Shown: positions 17,389 to 26,629 of the stretch, one piece after another
Position numbering within the stretch: the stretch's first letter is position 1
Layout: each line of letters starts with the position of its first letter
Notes under the pieces: model-generated
What the model was told of the DNA's origin: nothing
What the model saw: only the letters and a program-made list of their open reading frames with translations
The model's database searches: none
Assembly: GCA_017529865.1 (NCBI GenBank)
Contig: JAFXNA010000014.1
Coordinates: forward strand, 52,503 to 116,502
Direction of reading: 5' to 3'
DNA length: 64,000 bases
Source: Bacteroidaceae bacterium
Lineage (GTDB): Bacteria > Bacteroidota > Bacteroidia > Bacteroidales > Bacteroidaceae
Program-made: the position numbers and the translations under genes

Positions 17389-19490
17389 TTGTTTGTATAG
17401 CCGAAAAACCCAGTGTCGCTAAAGATATAGCCAATGTACTTGGTGCGAAAAACGCCAAGCAAGGGTATATTGAAGGAAACGGATATCAGGTTACATGGAC
17501 TTTTGGTCACTTGTGTGAACTCAAGGAGCCAAACGAGTACAATCCTCGTTGGCAACATTGGGATTTATGGGATTTGCCAATGATTCCCCCACGTTTTGGA
17601 ATTCGATTGAAAGATGATGCAGGTGTAAAAAAGCAGTTTGCTGTCATCGAGCAATTGATGCAAAATGCCGATGAGATTATCAATTGTGGTGATGCCGGAC
17701 AAGAAGGAGAACTAATCCAACGATGGGTAATGCAAAAAGCAGGTGCAAAATGTCCTGTAAAGCGTTTATGGATCAGTTCGCTCACTGAAGAATCTATTCG
17801 CGAAGGTTTCAATACTTTGAAAGACCAGTCGGAATACCAATCGCTCTACGAAGCAGGACTAAGTCGTGCAATCGGTGATTGGACGTTAGGCTTGAATGCC
17901 ACTCGTCTCTACACCATCAAATACGGGCAAAATCGTCAGATACTGTCTATCGGACGTGTGCAGACTCCAACCCTCGCTATGATTGTGAGACGTCAGCATG
18001 AGATTGAAAACTTTGTACCCGAACAGTATTGGATTCTCTCTACCATCTATCGCGACACTACCTTTCAAGCCACGAAGGGTAAGTTCACCACTCAAGAAGA
18101 AGGATTGGAGTACTTAGAGAAAGTGCGGAACTTCCCTTTTGAAGTCACCGATGTATCTGCAAAAAAAGGCACAGAAGCACCTCCTCGTCTGTACGACCTC
18201 ACATCCCTACAGGTAGATTGTAATCGTAAGTTTGGCATGTCTGCCGACCAGACTTTGCAAACCATACAAAGTCTTTACGAAAAGAAATTCACCACCTATC
18301 CTCGTGTTGACACTACCTTCCTGAGCGATGATATTTACCCGAAGTGTCCGAAGATCCTCAAGGGACTGCGTGGATATGAACAGTTCACCCAACCTCTGGA
18401 GGGAAAGAAGCTTCCGAAGTCCAAGAAATTTTTCGATTCTTCCAAAGTCACCGACCACCACGCCATCATCCCTACTGGGGTACCGGCACAGAATCTGTCG
18501 GACTTCGAGAAACGTGTTTATGATTTAGTAGCACGTGCCTTCATCGCAGCATTCTATCCTGATTGTAAATTCCTCACGACAACCGTGATGGGTAAAGCAG
18601 GCGATGTGGAATTCAAGGTAACAGGCAAGCAAATCAACGACCCAGGATGGCGCGTCATCTACCAAAAGAATGATGGTTCAGAAGATAACACATCTGCTGA
18701 CAATGGAGAGAATAACGAGAATAACGAAACAACAGAGAAGACCCTTCCTGCCTTTACTATTGGCGAGTCAGGACCTCATGAGCCTTCGCTGATGGACAAA
18801 TGGACAACACCTCCGAAACCATACACAGAAGCCACATTATTACGTGCAATGGAGACGGCAGGTAAATTTGTGGATGATGAAGAACTGCGCGATGCGCTGA
18901 AAGAAAACGGCATTGGACGTCCATCCACACGTGCTGCCATCATCGAGACACTGTTTAAACGGCGATACATCCGTAAGGAACGGAAATCACTGGTAGCCAC
19001 CCCTACAGGCGTAGAACTGATCGGACTTATACACGAGGAGCTGTTGAAGAGTGCCGAACTGACAGGCATGTGGGAAAAGAAACTGCGACAAATCGAACAT
19101 CACGACTATAGTGCCCCTCAATTCATTTCCGAACTCAAACAGATGGTGACAGATCTTGTAAACACAGTTCGTGCAGACAATTCCAATCGACGTATCACCG
19201 TTATGGAAGAGGAGGTAAAAGGCAAGAAAAAGTCCACGAAACCTGCAGCAGCATCTTCTTCCAATGCACCTGCTGGTTTCCAACCACGCAAGAAGAAAAC
19301 TGCCGCTACGAAACAATCGTCAACACCCCAAAATTCTCAGGCTCCTACACTTATCAACAACACAGACCAATGGGTAGGTCTTCCTTGTCCAGTATGCCAC
19401 GAAGGCCATATCATCAAAGGAAAGACCGCTTATGGCTGTTCACGTTGGAAAGAAGGTTGCACCTATCGCCGTCCGTTCGATGCCCAATAA
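17385..19490 (+). CDS. topB: Type IA DNA topoisomerase, TopB-like
   Basis: A 701-residue topoisomerase III-like enzyme. The Toprim domain is at the start (CIAEKPSVAKDIA, then NCGDAGQEGELI, a variant of the usual DPDREGE). The active-site Tyr lies in FTTYPRVDTTFL at about residue 305. NGIGRPSTRAAIIETL is another family block. After a Lys/Ala/Ser-rich linker a single four-Cys-like zinc ribbon closes the protein (CPVCHEGH, YGCSRW, GCTYRRPF). It is translationally coupled to ispH and overlaps the next gene by 11 bases. Confidence 0.94.
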   Translation: MIVCIAEKPSVAKDIANVLGAKNAKQGYIEGNGYQVTWTFGHLCELKEPNEYNPRWQHWDLWDLPMIPPRFGIRLKDDAGVKKQFAVIEQLMQNADEIINCGDAGQEGELIQRWVMQKAGAKCPVKRLWISSLTEESIREGFNTLKDQSEYQSLYEAGLSRAIGDWTLGLNATRLYTIKYGQNRQILSIGRVQTPTLAMIVRRQHEIENFVPEQYWILSTIYRDTTFQATKGKFTTQEEGLEYLEKVRNFPFEVTDVSAKKGTEAPPRLYDLTSLQVDCNRKFGMSADQTLQTIQSLYEKKFTTYPRVDTTFLSDDIYPKCPKILKGLRGYEQFTQPLEGKKLPKSKKFFDSSKVTDHHAIIPTGVPAQNLSDFEKRVYDLVARAFIAAFYPDCKFLTTTVMGKAGDVEFKVTGKQINDPGWRVIYQKNDGSEDNTSADNGENNENNETTEKTLPAFTIGESGPHEPSLMDKWTTPPKPYTEATLLRAMETAGKFVDDEELRDALKENGIGRPSTRAAIIETLFKRRYIRKERKSLVATPTGVELIGLIHEELLKSAELTGMWEKKLRQIEHHDYSAPQFISELKQMVTDLVNTVRADNSNRRITVMEEEVKGKKKSTKPAAASSSNAPAGFQPRKKKTAATKQSSTPQNSQAPTLINNTDQWVGLPCPVCHEGHIIKGKTAYGCSRWKEGCTYRRPFDAQ

Positions 19491-20199
19491 AACAGAAATC
19501 ATCCAAATCAACGATATCAGAGTACAACTCACTTGGAAAAGTGGCGTTCGCATGATGCGTGTGCGGGTTTTACCACCCGATGGTACAGTCTGCGCTACTG
19601 CACCCCGATGGACCAGTCGCAAAGCTGTCATCGGTTTTCTCTCCGAGCGATATGACTGGATGCAAAAAGCCATTCATAAAGTACAATCACGACCACAACC
19701 CGTCCAACTCAACTATGTAGAAGGCGAACAGGTACTGCTATTTGGCACACCTTATACTATACATCTCAAAGAAGTACTTCCCAAAGAAACCAAACATGTT
19801 TCTATTGAAGGAGATACTATCACTTTGCACATCAAGTCTGGTGCATCTCGTGAAATACGCGAAGCCCTTTTACTTGCTTTCTATAAGGAACGCCTCTCTA
19901 TGGTTGTTTCTGTCTATATGAAAGACTACCAATCACGCCTGCAATGTCCTGAGATTCCATTCCGCATCCTACGTCGCAAGAGTGTTTGGGGAACATTCAA
20001 TCCTCGAAAGCGTTCTATCGTCTATAATATCAATCTGGCACAAGTTCCTTTGGAATGCGTTCAATATGTCGTTCTCCATGAGATGACCCACCAATACATC
20101 TCTGCTCATAATGCTGATTTCTACCGAAAAATGGCTGTTTTTATGCCCGATTGGAAAGAACGACGCACCTTACTTAAGCAATTTGGACAGAAATTGTGA
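19480..20199 (+). CDS. YgjP-like (DUF45) metallopeptidase-fold protein
   Basis: A 239-residue protein of the YgjP/SprT-like group. The zincin motif HEMTHQYISAHNADFYR near the C-terminus gives HExxH plus a downstream His. RKRSIVYNINLAQVPLECVQYVVLHE leads into the motif, as in the family. The start is set at ATG 19480 (MPNKTEIIQI), inside topB; earlier in-frame ATG 19432 would lie deep in topB and add unrelated residues. Its substrate is unknown; the family is present in many bacteria next to restriction or repair genes, and here next to a topoisomerase. Confidence 0.85.
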   Translation: MPNKTEIIQINDIRVQLTWKSGVRMMRVRVLPPDGTVCATAPRWTSRKAVIGFLSERYDWMQKAIHKVQSRPQPVQLNYVEGEQVLLFGTPYTIHLKEVLPKETKHVSIEGDTITLHIKSGASREIREALLLAFYKERLSMVVSVYMKDYQSRLQCPEIPFRILRRKSVWGTFNPRKRSIVYNINLAQVPLECVQYVVLHEMTHQYISAHNADFYRKMAVFMPDWKERRTLLKQFGQKL

Positions 20200-20343
20200 C
20201 TATCAAAAATGTAACATACTTGCAGATTTGAAACATTCATCTCTTTTTCTTCATTTTTTCGCATCAAAAAGTCACGAAAAAACGCAAAAGCAAAAATCGT
20301 GTCCACAGATAGCCACAAGGCCGATTTGTAAATTATTTGTAAA

Positions 20344-20367
20344 TTTTTAGGGAAAATCCCCGAAAAA
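20344..20367 (+). terminator. Possible terminator hairpin
   Basis: TTTTTAGGG and CCCCGAAAAA pair around AAAAT. It is 145 bases after the YgjP-like gene and 50 before the next -7 box. The stem is mostly A-T, so this is tentative. Confidence 0.35.
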
Positions 20368-20393
20368 TGTAAATTTTTTGTAAACTAATTTTC

Positions 20394-20424
20394 TTGGTGG
20401 ATTTAGCGAAATTCTCTAACTTTG
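20394..20424 (+). promoter_or_regulatory. Promoter of the alpha-2-macroglobulin-like gene
   Basis: TTGG at 20394-20397 and TAACTTTG at 20417-20424 are about 20 bases apart. The start codon is at 20599, giving a leader of about 170 bases, unusually long for this genome and full of repeats. Confidence 0.65.
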
Positions 20425-20438
20425 CAGTCGAAAAAAAT

Positions 20439-20575
20439 GCGATTAAGCTGAAAAAAGCGATTAAGCGAGAGCAATTAAGCTTGTTTAAATTGCCGAGCGA
20501 AAGCATTTTGCACGAAGTGAATACAATCTCAAGCTGACTTGAGGATTGTTGAGGCGAAGCATTTTGCACGAAGTG
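20439..20575 (+). repeat. Repeat-rich 5' leader, shared in inverted form with 35371-35438
   Basis: Three GCRATTAAGC units (20439, 20457, 20471) are followed by two copies of GCGAARGCATTTTGCACG (20497-20520 and 20553-20575, both ending AAGTGA). The segment 20457-20520 matches, as its reverse complement and with a few changes, the segment 35371-35438. In both places it lies just downstream of a -7 box. Confidence 0.8.
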
Positions 20576-20598
20576 ATAATCATTAAAACTCAAAGTAT

Positions 20599-23500
20599 AT
20601 GAACAAAAGAGTCCAAATTATCGTATTGACAGTCTTGATTAGTATGATGAATGTATCAGGTTTGTTTGCCCAGACGACTTATGAGTCGATGTGGGAAGAA
20701 GTAGAAAAAGTGGCAGAGAAGGATCTTCCCCGCCAAGTGACTGAAAAAACGCAGCTGATTTACAACAAAGCGCGTAAAGAGAAGAACTTCCCGCAGATGA
20801 TGAAGGCGTGGGTTCGTATCGTAGAGACCAAAAGCACGATCGATGCCGACAGTTTCCGTCTGGCCGACATCCGTCCTGCCGACTACACCACACCTACTGA
20901 GGAAGCTATATACAACGCCATCATGGGTTCGGGCTATCTGGCCATGCGTAACAACAACTCCATCAGGAAGGATGAGGATAGTGTGGCTCACTATACAAAG
21001 ATGGGAAACGAGCTTCTTGCAAAGAGTTTAAAAGATAAAAAGGAACTCGCGCGCGAGAAAGCATCCGACTACCTCCCCCTGTTCACCCTTCACGAGGACA
21101 GCCGCCTATTTGGTCACGACCTGCTGAGCGTACTGACTCGCTTCGCTTGGTTACGCAGTACGGAAAATGGATTGAGGTTCTATGAAGGTGCAAGAGATTT
21201 CTACAAGCAGGAAAACAACCGTGAGGCCTACACCCTGATGCAGCTGGAGTGTCTCGACATAGAGGAAATGCCAGCAGCAAAGCACGAAAAGGCGCTGTTG
21301 GCATTGCTGGAAGAGTCGAAGGGCCTTGAGGCAGCAGCTGATGTTGCATTGGCCTATGCAGAATCTCTGGAAGAACAAATCAATAGCTCTCGCAATCCCG
21401 ACAGCAAAGAAACCAAACTCGCCAAACGCGACCAGCTGCTGGCGTTTGTACGTGATGCACAGGTTCAGTACAAAGACTCCAAACTGGTGAACTGCTTCAA
21501 GATAATCGAGAAGAACATGCTGCATGGAAGCATCCAGTTCAGTGCTACGGGCGAAGACGTCATCGCCAATCGTCCGTTCACCTTCAAGCTGACCTATACA
21601 AATATGTCGGGCGTGAAACTCAGCATTCGACAGTATAACGGAAAAGACAACTACGGCCGACTGAAGCTGGACGGCAAACTGATTCTGGAACGCAACTACA
21701 CCTTCACCAACGATGAGAAAACACGTGCACGTATCGCCCAGAACCTACCCTACGATGGTGAGTTCACGGACAAGCTGACCCTGCCTGCCGACCACTATGT
21801 GGCCATCATGGAGAATGGTGGTGTCAGCGAAGCCCGAGAATTCCGTCTTTCAACCATCCGTCTCACCGACCTGAGTCTGCCTGGCCGTAAACACATCTTC
21901 ACCGTAGTCGATGCAGTGACAGGACGTCCGGTCAAGGGAGCAACGGTCTATCTTACGACTGGCAACCAAGAAGCCATATCACTCAAATGCAACGATAACG
22001 GAGAATGCACCTTCACTGCCCCAGAACGGAAATACTACAGCGCATACGCCTATCTACAACAAAATGACCGCACAGAAACAATTGGTGTATCGGGCTACAA
22101 TCTCAGCGAGAAACCTGAGGTCACAGGACGTCTGAACATCTTTACCGACCGCGCCATCTATCGTCCTGGACAGAAAGCCCTCGTGGGTGTGATAGCCTAT
22201 CAGAGCGATGGCGACGAATCCGAAATCCTGCCATTTACCGACTTAGAGGTCTGGCTCGATGATGCCAACGGCCAGACCGTAGAGACCAAGACCGTCAAGA
22301 CCAACGAATGGGGAACAGCTGACGTCGAGTTCACCATTCCGAAAGACCGCCTGCCTGGCAACTACCACGTCGCGGTTAACTTCGAGGGACCAAAAGGCGA
22401 ACATTCCCCTTCTATAACCCAGCATATCAGGGTCGAGGAATACAAGCGTCCTACCTTCGAAGTATCGAACAAGAGCACAGACGAGGAGCGCGAGATTACC
22501 TTTGGCGACTCCGTACACGTCACCTTCAACGCCAAGAGCCTCACAGGTGTGCCTGTTCAGGGTGCAACCGTGAAATACACGCTCTCGAGTGCCAACACCA
22601 ACTACCGCAGTTGGTATTCTCCGCGTTGGGAAGAGATTGAAACCGGTGAGCTGACTACCGACGAAGAAGGAAATGCAAAGGTTGCGTTCCGCATTGCCGA
22701 GAATGAGCTCAACGCAGAGTTGGATCGTGTCGTACGCTATCAGCTGAAAGCCGAAATCACAGACATTGCTGGTGAAAGTCACGAAACCTACTACTACACA
22801 GCCGTATCAAAACGTGGCTTCAGCCTTTCATATAGTGGCCGTATAATCAACGACACCTCCAAACCTGTCGAGGCCAAGGTGAAAGCCTACAACGCCAGCC
22901 ACGAAGAGCTGACCGTGAGCGGCACCTACACAGTCAAAAAGCGAAATGCAGAAAAGAACGACCCAGCACTCTACAATGGCGAATTCACAACCAACCAGAA
23001 CATCGTCATTCCTTCGCTCCCGATGGGAACCTACAAGTTTGAATTCAAGGCTAAGGACTCACATGGCAACGAAATCACAGAGACAGAAGACATCAGCTTC
23101 TACAACACCAACGAAGCTGTCGCACCAGGTAGCAAGTTGGACAAAGCCCGTACTGACTTCGACCACGATTTCAGCGTGGTAGATAACGAAACTTTCGCTG
23201 GAAGCAGTTTCTCTGAAAGCAAACCTGCCGTGTTCTACTTCTCACCACTCGAGGACGATGCCTACGTATCGTACACCATCATTGCAAACGGCAAAGTCAT
23301 GGAACGCAAGTTCCTTACCCTCGACCGTAAGCTGTACAAGTTCACAATCAACTACCAGCGAGCCTACGGTGACGGCATCTGTGTGGTACTGGGTTATGTA
23401 CGCAATGGCCATGTTTATTCTAACACACACACTTTCAGCTACTCGAAGCCCGACACCAACCTGCGCTTCACTTGGAAGACCTTCCGCGACAAACTTACCC

Positions 23501-26367
23501 CTGGTCAGAAGGAAACATGGGTACTCACCGTGAAGGATAAAGACGGTCGCCCTGTCAATGCTGCCGAGATGATGGCAACGATGTACGATGCCTCACTCGA
23601 TGAGTTTGCTGTCAACAACTGGTGGTTCTACATCAACCGCTACGGCGGTATCGACCGTGGTTCGTTCGCCATCTCTAACGGAAGTCACCGTACTGTTTTC
23701 ACGATCCGTCACCTCATCGACACGCCCGAGTGGATGTACAGAGAGTTCGACGAACTGACATCCTACTTCTCCTACCTTGGCATGCGTCCTGTGATGTATC
23801 GAAGCAACATGCGCTTAAGAGGGGCAGGTGCAAATGGCATAGCTATACCTATAGCAGAAATCTCGATGGCAAAACAAACCATCGATATGGAAGAATTCGA
23901 AGGTTTGGAGATGACTTCTGTCGATGAAGCCTTGCAAGGACGTATCGCAGGACTTGACATCGTGATGGATAGCGGCAATTTGGGAAGTGGCTCTATGCGC
24001 CTCAAAGCCTCAGAGGGCAGCGGTATTTCACTTTCAGGTCTGGAAGAACCGCAAAAACCGATCGAGATGCGCAGCAATTTCGCTGAGACTGCCTTCTTCT
24101 ATCCTCACCTGCTGACAGACGAGAACGGAGATGTTCATATCAGCTTCACCCTACCTGAGAGCCTCACACGCTGGAAGTTCATGGGATTCGCCCACACGAA
24201 GGATGTACGCCACGGAACCGTCGATACGACCATCGTGGCAAAGAAAGACTTCATGATTCAGCCTAACATGCCACGTTTTGTTCGCGAAGGTGATAAGGTC
24301 AGCATCGCTTCACGTGTTATCAACCAGAGCGAGCAGACGCAGACAACCACCGTACGTTTCATCATCAAGGACGCAGATACCGACGAGGTAATCTATACCG
24401 ATAGGAAACAAGTAACCGTCGAGGCAGGCAAGACCGCACAGGCTGTCTTCAATTACAACGTATCCGACCGCTATCCTCTTCTCATCTGCGAAATTACAGC
24501 AGAGACACCAGACTTCACGGATGGCGAGCGCAACTATCTGCCTGTGCTCTCATCCAAGAAATATGTGACAGAAACGGCACCGTTCTATGTGTTCCGCGGC
24601 GAAAACAAGAACGTGGATCTCAACAGCCTGTTCAACGAGAACAGTTCGACAGCCACACAGAAACGTATGGTGCTCGAGTTCACAGCCAACCCATCATGGA
24701 CCGTCATCGAAGCCCTCGAAGGCATCAAACTGCCTGAATACGACAACGCACCATGCTTCGCAGCTTCGCTCTATGCCAACACATTTGCAAGCCGTCTCGC
24801 CAAGCAGATACCGAATTTCCATGAGATACTGAAGCGTCAGACAGTCGACACCGACTCTCCGCTGAGCAACAACGAAGACCTCAAGGACATTGACCTGCAG
24901 GAGTCACCGTGGTTGCGCGATGCCCTGAAGGAGAAGAACCAGCGTGCCGAACTCATCGACTTCTTCGACGAGCAGCTGATGAGCCAACGCATCTCAATTG
25001 CCAAGAAACGTCTCATGCACCTGCAGAACCGCGATGGCTCTTGGAGTTGGTTCGAAGGCATGAACGGCAGCTACTACATTACCGAAGCAGTCTGTGAGAA
25101 CCTCATCTACCTCGCCTCTGAGGATAAGGAGGTAGAGGATATGATGAATAAGGGCCTGGCATTTCTCGACAGGGAAATTCTTGAAGACTACTACGACTTC
25201 AAGCGTATGAACATCGACCCATACCCATCCGAGCAAGTGCTGCGCTACCTCTACCTATGGGCCCAGATGCCCGACCGTAAGGTCAGCAACGACCAGAAGA
25301 AGATGCGCGACCACTATCTCACGAAGTTGGAGAAACAGTCAAAGTCGTTCACCATCTATGGTAAGGCAAACGGAGCCTTCATCCTGCGTGCTTTCGGACG
25401 CACGAAGAAAGCCGATGAGTTCCTGCAGTCAGCAGTCGAATACAGCATCACCAAACCAGGTATGGGACGCTACTACGCCACCGATAAGGCAGAATACTCA
25501 TGGCGCGACTACAAGATTCCAACCCAGTTGGCAGCCATGAACGCCATCCGTCACTCCGAGCGTACCGACCGCCCCACTCTCCTGGCCGACATGCAGGTAT
25601 GGTTGCTGCGTCAGAAGCAGAGTCAGATGTGGGACAACCCAATGAACACCATCGGAGCAGTACAATGCCTGATTGAGAACGACAAGAACAAGGAAGCCCT
25701 CAGCAACCGCTCGCTTCCTGTCTTCACCCTCGACGGCACCCGCCTCTCCACTCCAATCGACACCACGAAGTTCCTGGCCGAGCAGTTGGGTTATGTGAAG
25801 ACTCAAGTAGCCGACAATCTCATTGCAGGAGGTATCCACCAGCTGAATGTACAGTCCACAGAGGCCCTGACAGGCGATGAAGCGTTCGACCGCGGAGCGT
25901 CATCCATCTCTTGGGGCGCAGTCTACACCCAGTTCAACGAAGACCTCAACAGTCTGAAGAATCAGACCTCAGGCGAGCTGCAGATCACCCGTCGCATCAT
26001 GGTCGATGGCAAGGATCTCAACCGACCGCTGAAGATAGGCGATAAGGTCATCGTACGCCTCACCATCAAGGCCGACCGCGACTTCGACTTCGTACAGATT
26101 CGCAGCCAGCATCCAGCCTGCTTCGAGCCGACCAACCAACTTTCGGGCTATCGCTACATGGGAGGTCTTGGAGGCTATGTCGCCCACCACGATGCATCCA
26201 CCGACGTGTTCTTCGACCGCTTCCGTAAGGGCAGTGTCACCTACGACCTCGAGTTCTATGTAACCCGCACCGGAGAGTACCTCGCTGGCATCGCAACCGC
26301 ACAGTGCGCCTACGCACCCGAATTTGTTGCACACACAGGTGGCGACAGGGTCGTTGTAGAGGAATAA
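20599..26367 (+). CDS. Alpha-2-macroglobulin-like protein with a SusC-like plug segment
   Basis: A 1922-residue exported protein: signal peptide ending near LFAQ (residue 25), an N-terminal helical part, several macroglobulin (MG) domains, the MG2-type RAIYRPGQKALVGV at about 510, the bait/A2M region ETAFFYPHLLTDENGD at about 1164 and a helical complement-like domain behind it. Bacterial macroglobulins trap foreign proteases in the periplasm or at the surface. The thioester motif CxEQ is absent: where it would fall there is EYDNAPCFAASLYAN, so covalent trapping is not expected. A segment at about 1107-1125 (VDEALQGRIAGLDIV, then GNLGSGSMRL) matches the plug signature of SusC/RagA receptors, which is odd in this fold. 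No inner-membrane partner such as PbpC is adjacent. A terminator follows. Confidence 0.85.
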   Translation: MNKRVQIIVLTVLISMMNVSGLFAQTTYESMWEEVEKVAEKDLPRQVTEKTQLIYNKARKEKNFPQMMKAWVRIVETKSTIDADSFRLADIRPADYTTPTEEAIYNAIMGSGYLAMRNNNSIRKDEDSVAHYTKMGNELLAKSLKDKKELAREKASDYLPLFTLHEDSRLFGHDLLSVLTRFAWLRSTENGLRFYEGARDFYKQENNREAYTLMQLECLDIEEMPAAKHEKALLALLEESKGLEAAADVALAYAESLEEQINSSRNPDSKETKLAKRDQLLAFVRDAQVQYKDSKLVNCFKIIEKNMLHGSIQFSATGEDVIANRPFTFKLTYTNMSGVKLSIRQYNGKDNYGRLKLDGKLILERNYTFTNDEKTRARIAQNLPYDGEFTDKLTLPADHYVAIMENGGVSEAREFRLSTIRLTDLSLPGRKHIFTVVDAVTGRPVKGATVYLTTGNQEAISLKCNDNGECTFTAPERKYYSAYAYLQQNDRTETIGVSGYNLSEKPEVTGRLNIFTDRAIYRPGQKALVGVIAYQSDGDESEILPFTDLEVWLDDANGQTVETKTVKTNEWGTADVEFTIPKDRLPGNYHVAVNFEGPKGEHSPSITQHIRVEEYKRPTFEVSNKSTDEEREITFGDSVHVTFNAKSLTGVPVQGATVKYTLSSANTNYRSWYSPRWEEIETGELTTDEEGNAKVAFRIAENELNAELDRVVRYQLKAEITDIAGESHETYYYTAVSKRGFSLSYSGRIINDTSKPVEAKVKAYNASHEELTVSGTYTVKKRNAEKNDPALYNGEFTTNQNIVIPSLPMGTYKFEFKAKDSHGNEITETEDISFYNTNEAVAPGSKLDKARTDFDHDFSVVDNETFAGSSFSESKPAVFYFSPLEDDAYVSYTIIANGKVMERKFLTLDRKLYKFTINYQRAYGDGICVVLGYVRNGHVYSNTHTFSYSKPDTNLRFTWKTFRDKLTPGQKETWVLTVKDKDGRPVNAAEMMATMYDASLDEFAVNNWWFYINRYGGIDRGSFAISNGSHRTVFTIRHLIDTPEWMYREFDELTSYFSYLGMRPVMYRSNMRLRGAGANGIAIPIAEISMAKQTIDMEEFEGLEMTSVDEALQGRIAGLDIVMDSGNLGSGSMRLKASEGSGISLSGLEEPQKPIEMRSNFAETAFFYPHLLTDENGDVHISFTLPESLTRWKFMGFAHTKDVRHGTVDTTIVAKKDFMIQPNMPRFVREGDKVSIASRVINQSEQTQTTTVRFIIKDADTDEVIYTDRKQVTVEAGKTAQAVFNYNVSDRYPLLICEITAETPDFTDGERNYLPVLSSKKYVTETAPFYVFRGENKNVDLNSLFNENSSTATQKRMVLEFTANPSWTVIEALEGIKLPEYDNAPCFAASLYANTFASRLAKQIPNFHEILKRQTVDTDSPLSNNEDLKDIDLQESPWLRDALKEKNQRAELIDFFDEQLMSQRISIAKKRLMHLQNRDGSWSWFEGMNGSYYITEAVCENLIYLASEDKEVEDMMNKGLAFLDREILEDYYDFKRMNIDPYPSEQVLRYLYLWAQMPDRKVSNDQKKMRDHYLTKLEKQSKSFTIYGKANGAFILRAFGRTKKADEFLQSAVEYSITKPGMGRYYATDKAEYSWRDYKIPTQLAAMNAIRHSERTDRPTLLADMQVWLLRQKQSQMWDNPMNTIGAVQCLIENDKNKEALSNRSLPVFTLDGTRLSTPIDTTKFLAEQLGYVKTQVADNLIAGGIHQLNVQSTEALTGDEAFDRGASSISWGAVYTQFNEDLNSLKNQTSGELQITRRIMVDGKDLNRPLKIGDKVIVRLTIKADRDFDFVQIRSQHPACFEPTNQLSGYRYMGGLGGYVAHHDASTDVFFDRFRKGSVTYDLEFYVTRTGEYLAGIATAQCAYAPEFVAHTGGDRVVVEE

Positions 26368-26446
26368 ATACCCACCTCGCACACCATGTGTGCAAAACAC
26401 GCGAAGTGCCACGCAATAACGCTTAGCGAAGTTTACAACCCAAAAA

Positions 26447-26488
26447 TACACGCATTTTTTGCATAGTGTGCAGAAATGCGTGTTTTTT
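26447..26488 (+). terminator. Rho-independent terminator after the macroglobulin-like gene
   Basis: ACACGCATTT and AAATGCGTGT form a perfect 10-base stem with a 16-base loop, followed by TTTTTT. Confidence 0.85.
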
Positions 26489-26530
26489 GTTGCACACTCA
26501 AAAAAATCTTGTGAATTTTCAAGAAATAAT

Positions 26531-26628
26531 TATGAATTATGCTTGATGAATTATGAATTCTTTTGTAACTTTGCACCCCAAATTATGAATTATGCATTAT
26601 GCATTGTGCATTATGAACTATAAAAGGG
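26531..26628. repeat. AT-rich ATTATGAATTATGCATT microrepeats around a promoter
   Basis: ATTATGAATTATGC units lie on both sides of TAACTTTG (26566-26573) and fill the leader of the acyl-CoA synthetase gene up to TATAAAAGGGC. The CTTG at 26542-26545 is 20 bases before the -7 box and may be the -33 element. Confidence 0.65.
26566..26573 (+). promoter_or_regulatory. -7 box TAACTTTG of the acyl-CoA synthetase gene
   Basis: TAACTTTG with CTTG 20 bases upstream; the start codon at 26630 is 56 bases downstream, after AT-rich microrepeats. Confidence 0.65.
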
Positions 26629-26629
26629 C

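Noticed and set aside
20599..26367. TonB-dependent receptor
   Set aside because: The short SusC-like plug segment is not followed by a beta-barrel; the domain order is that of a macroglobulin.
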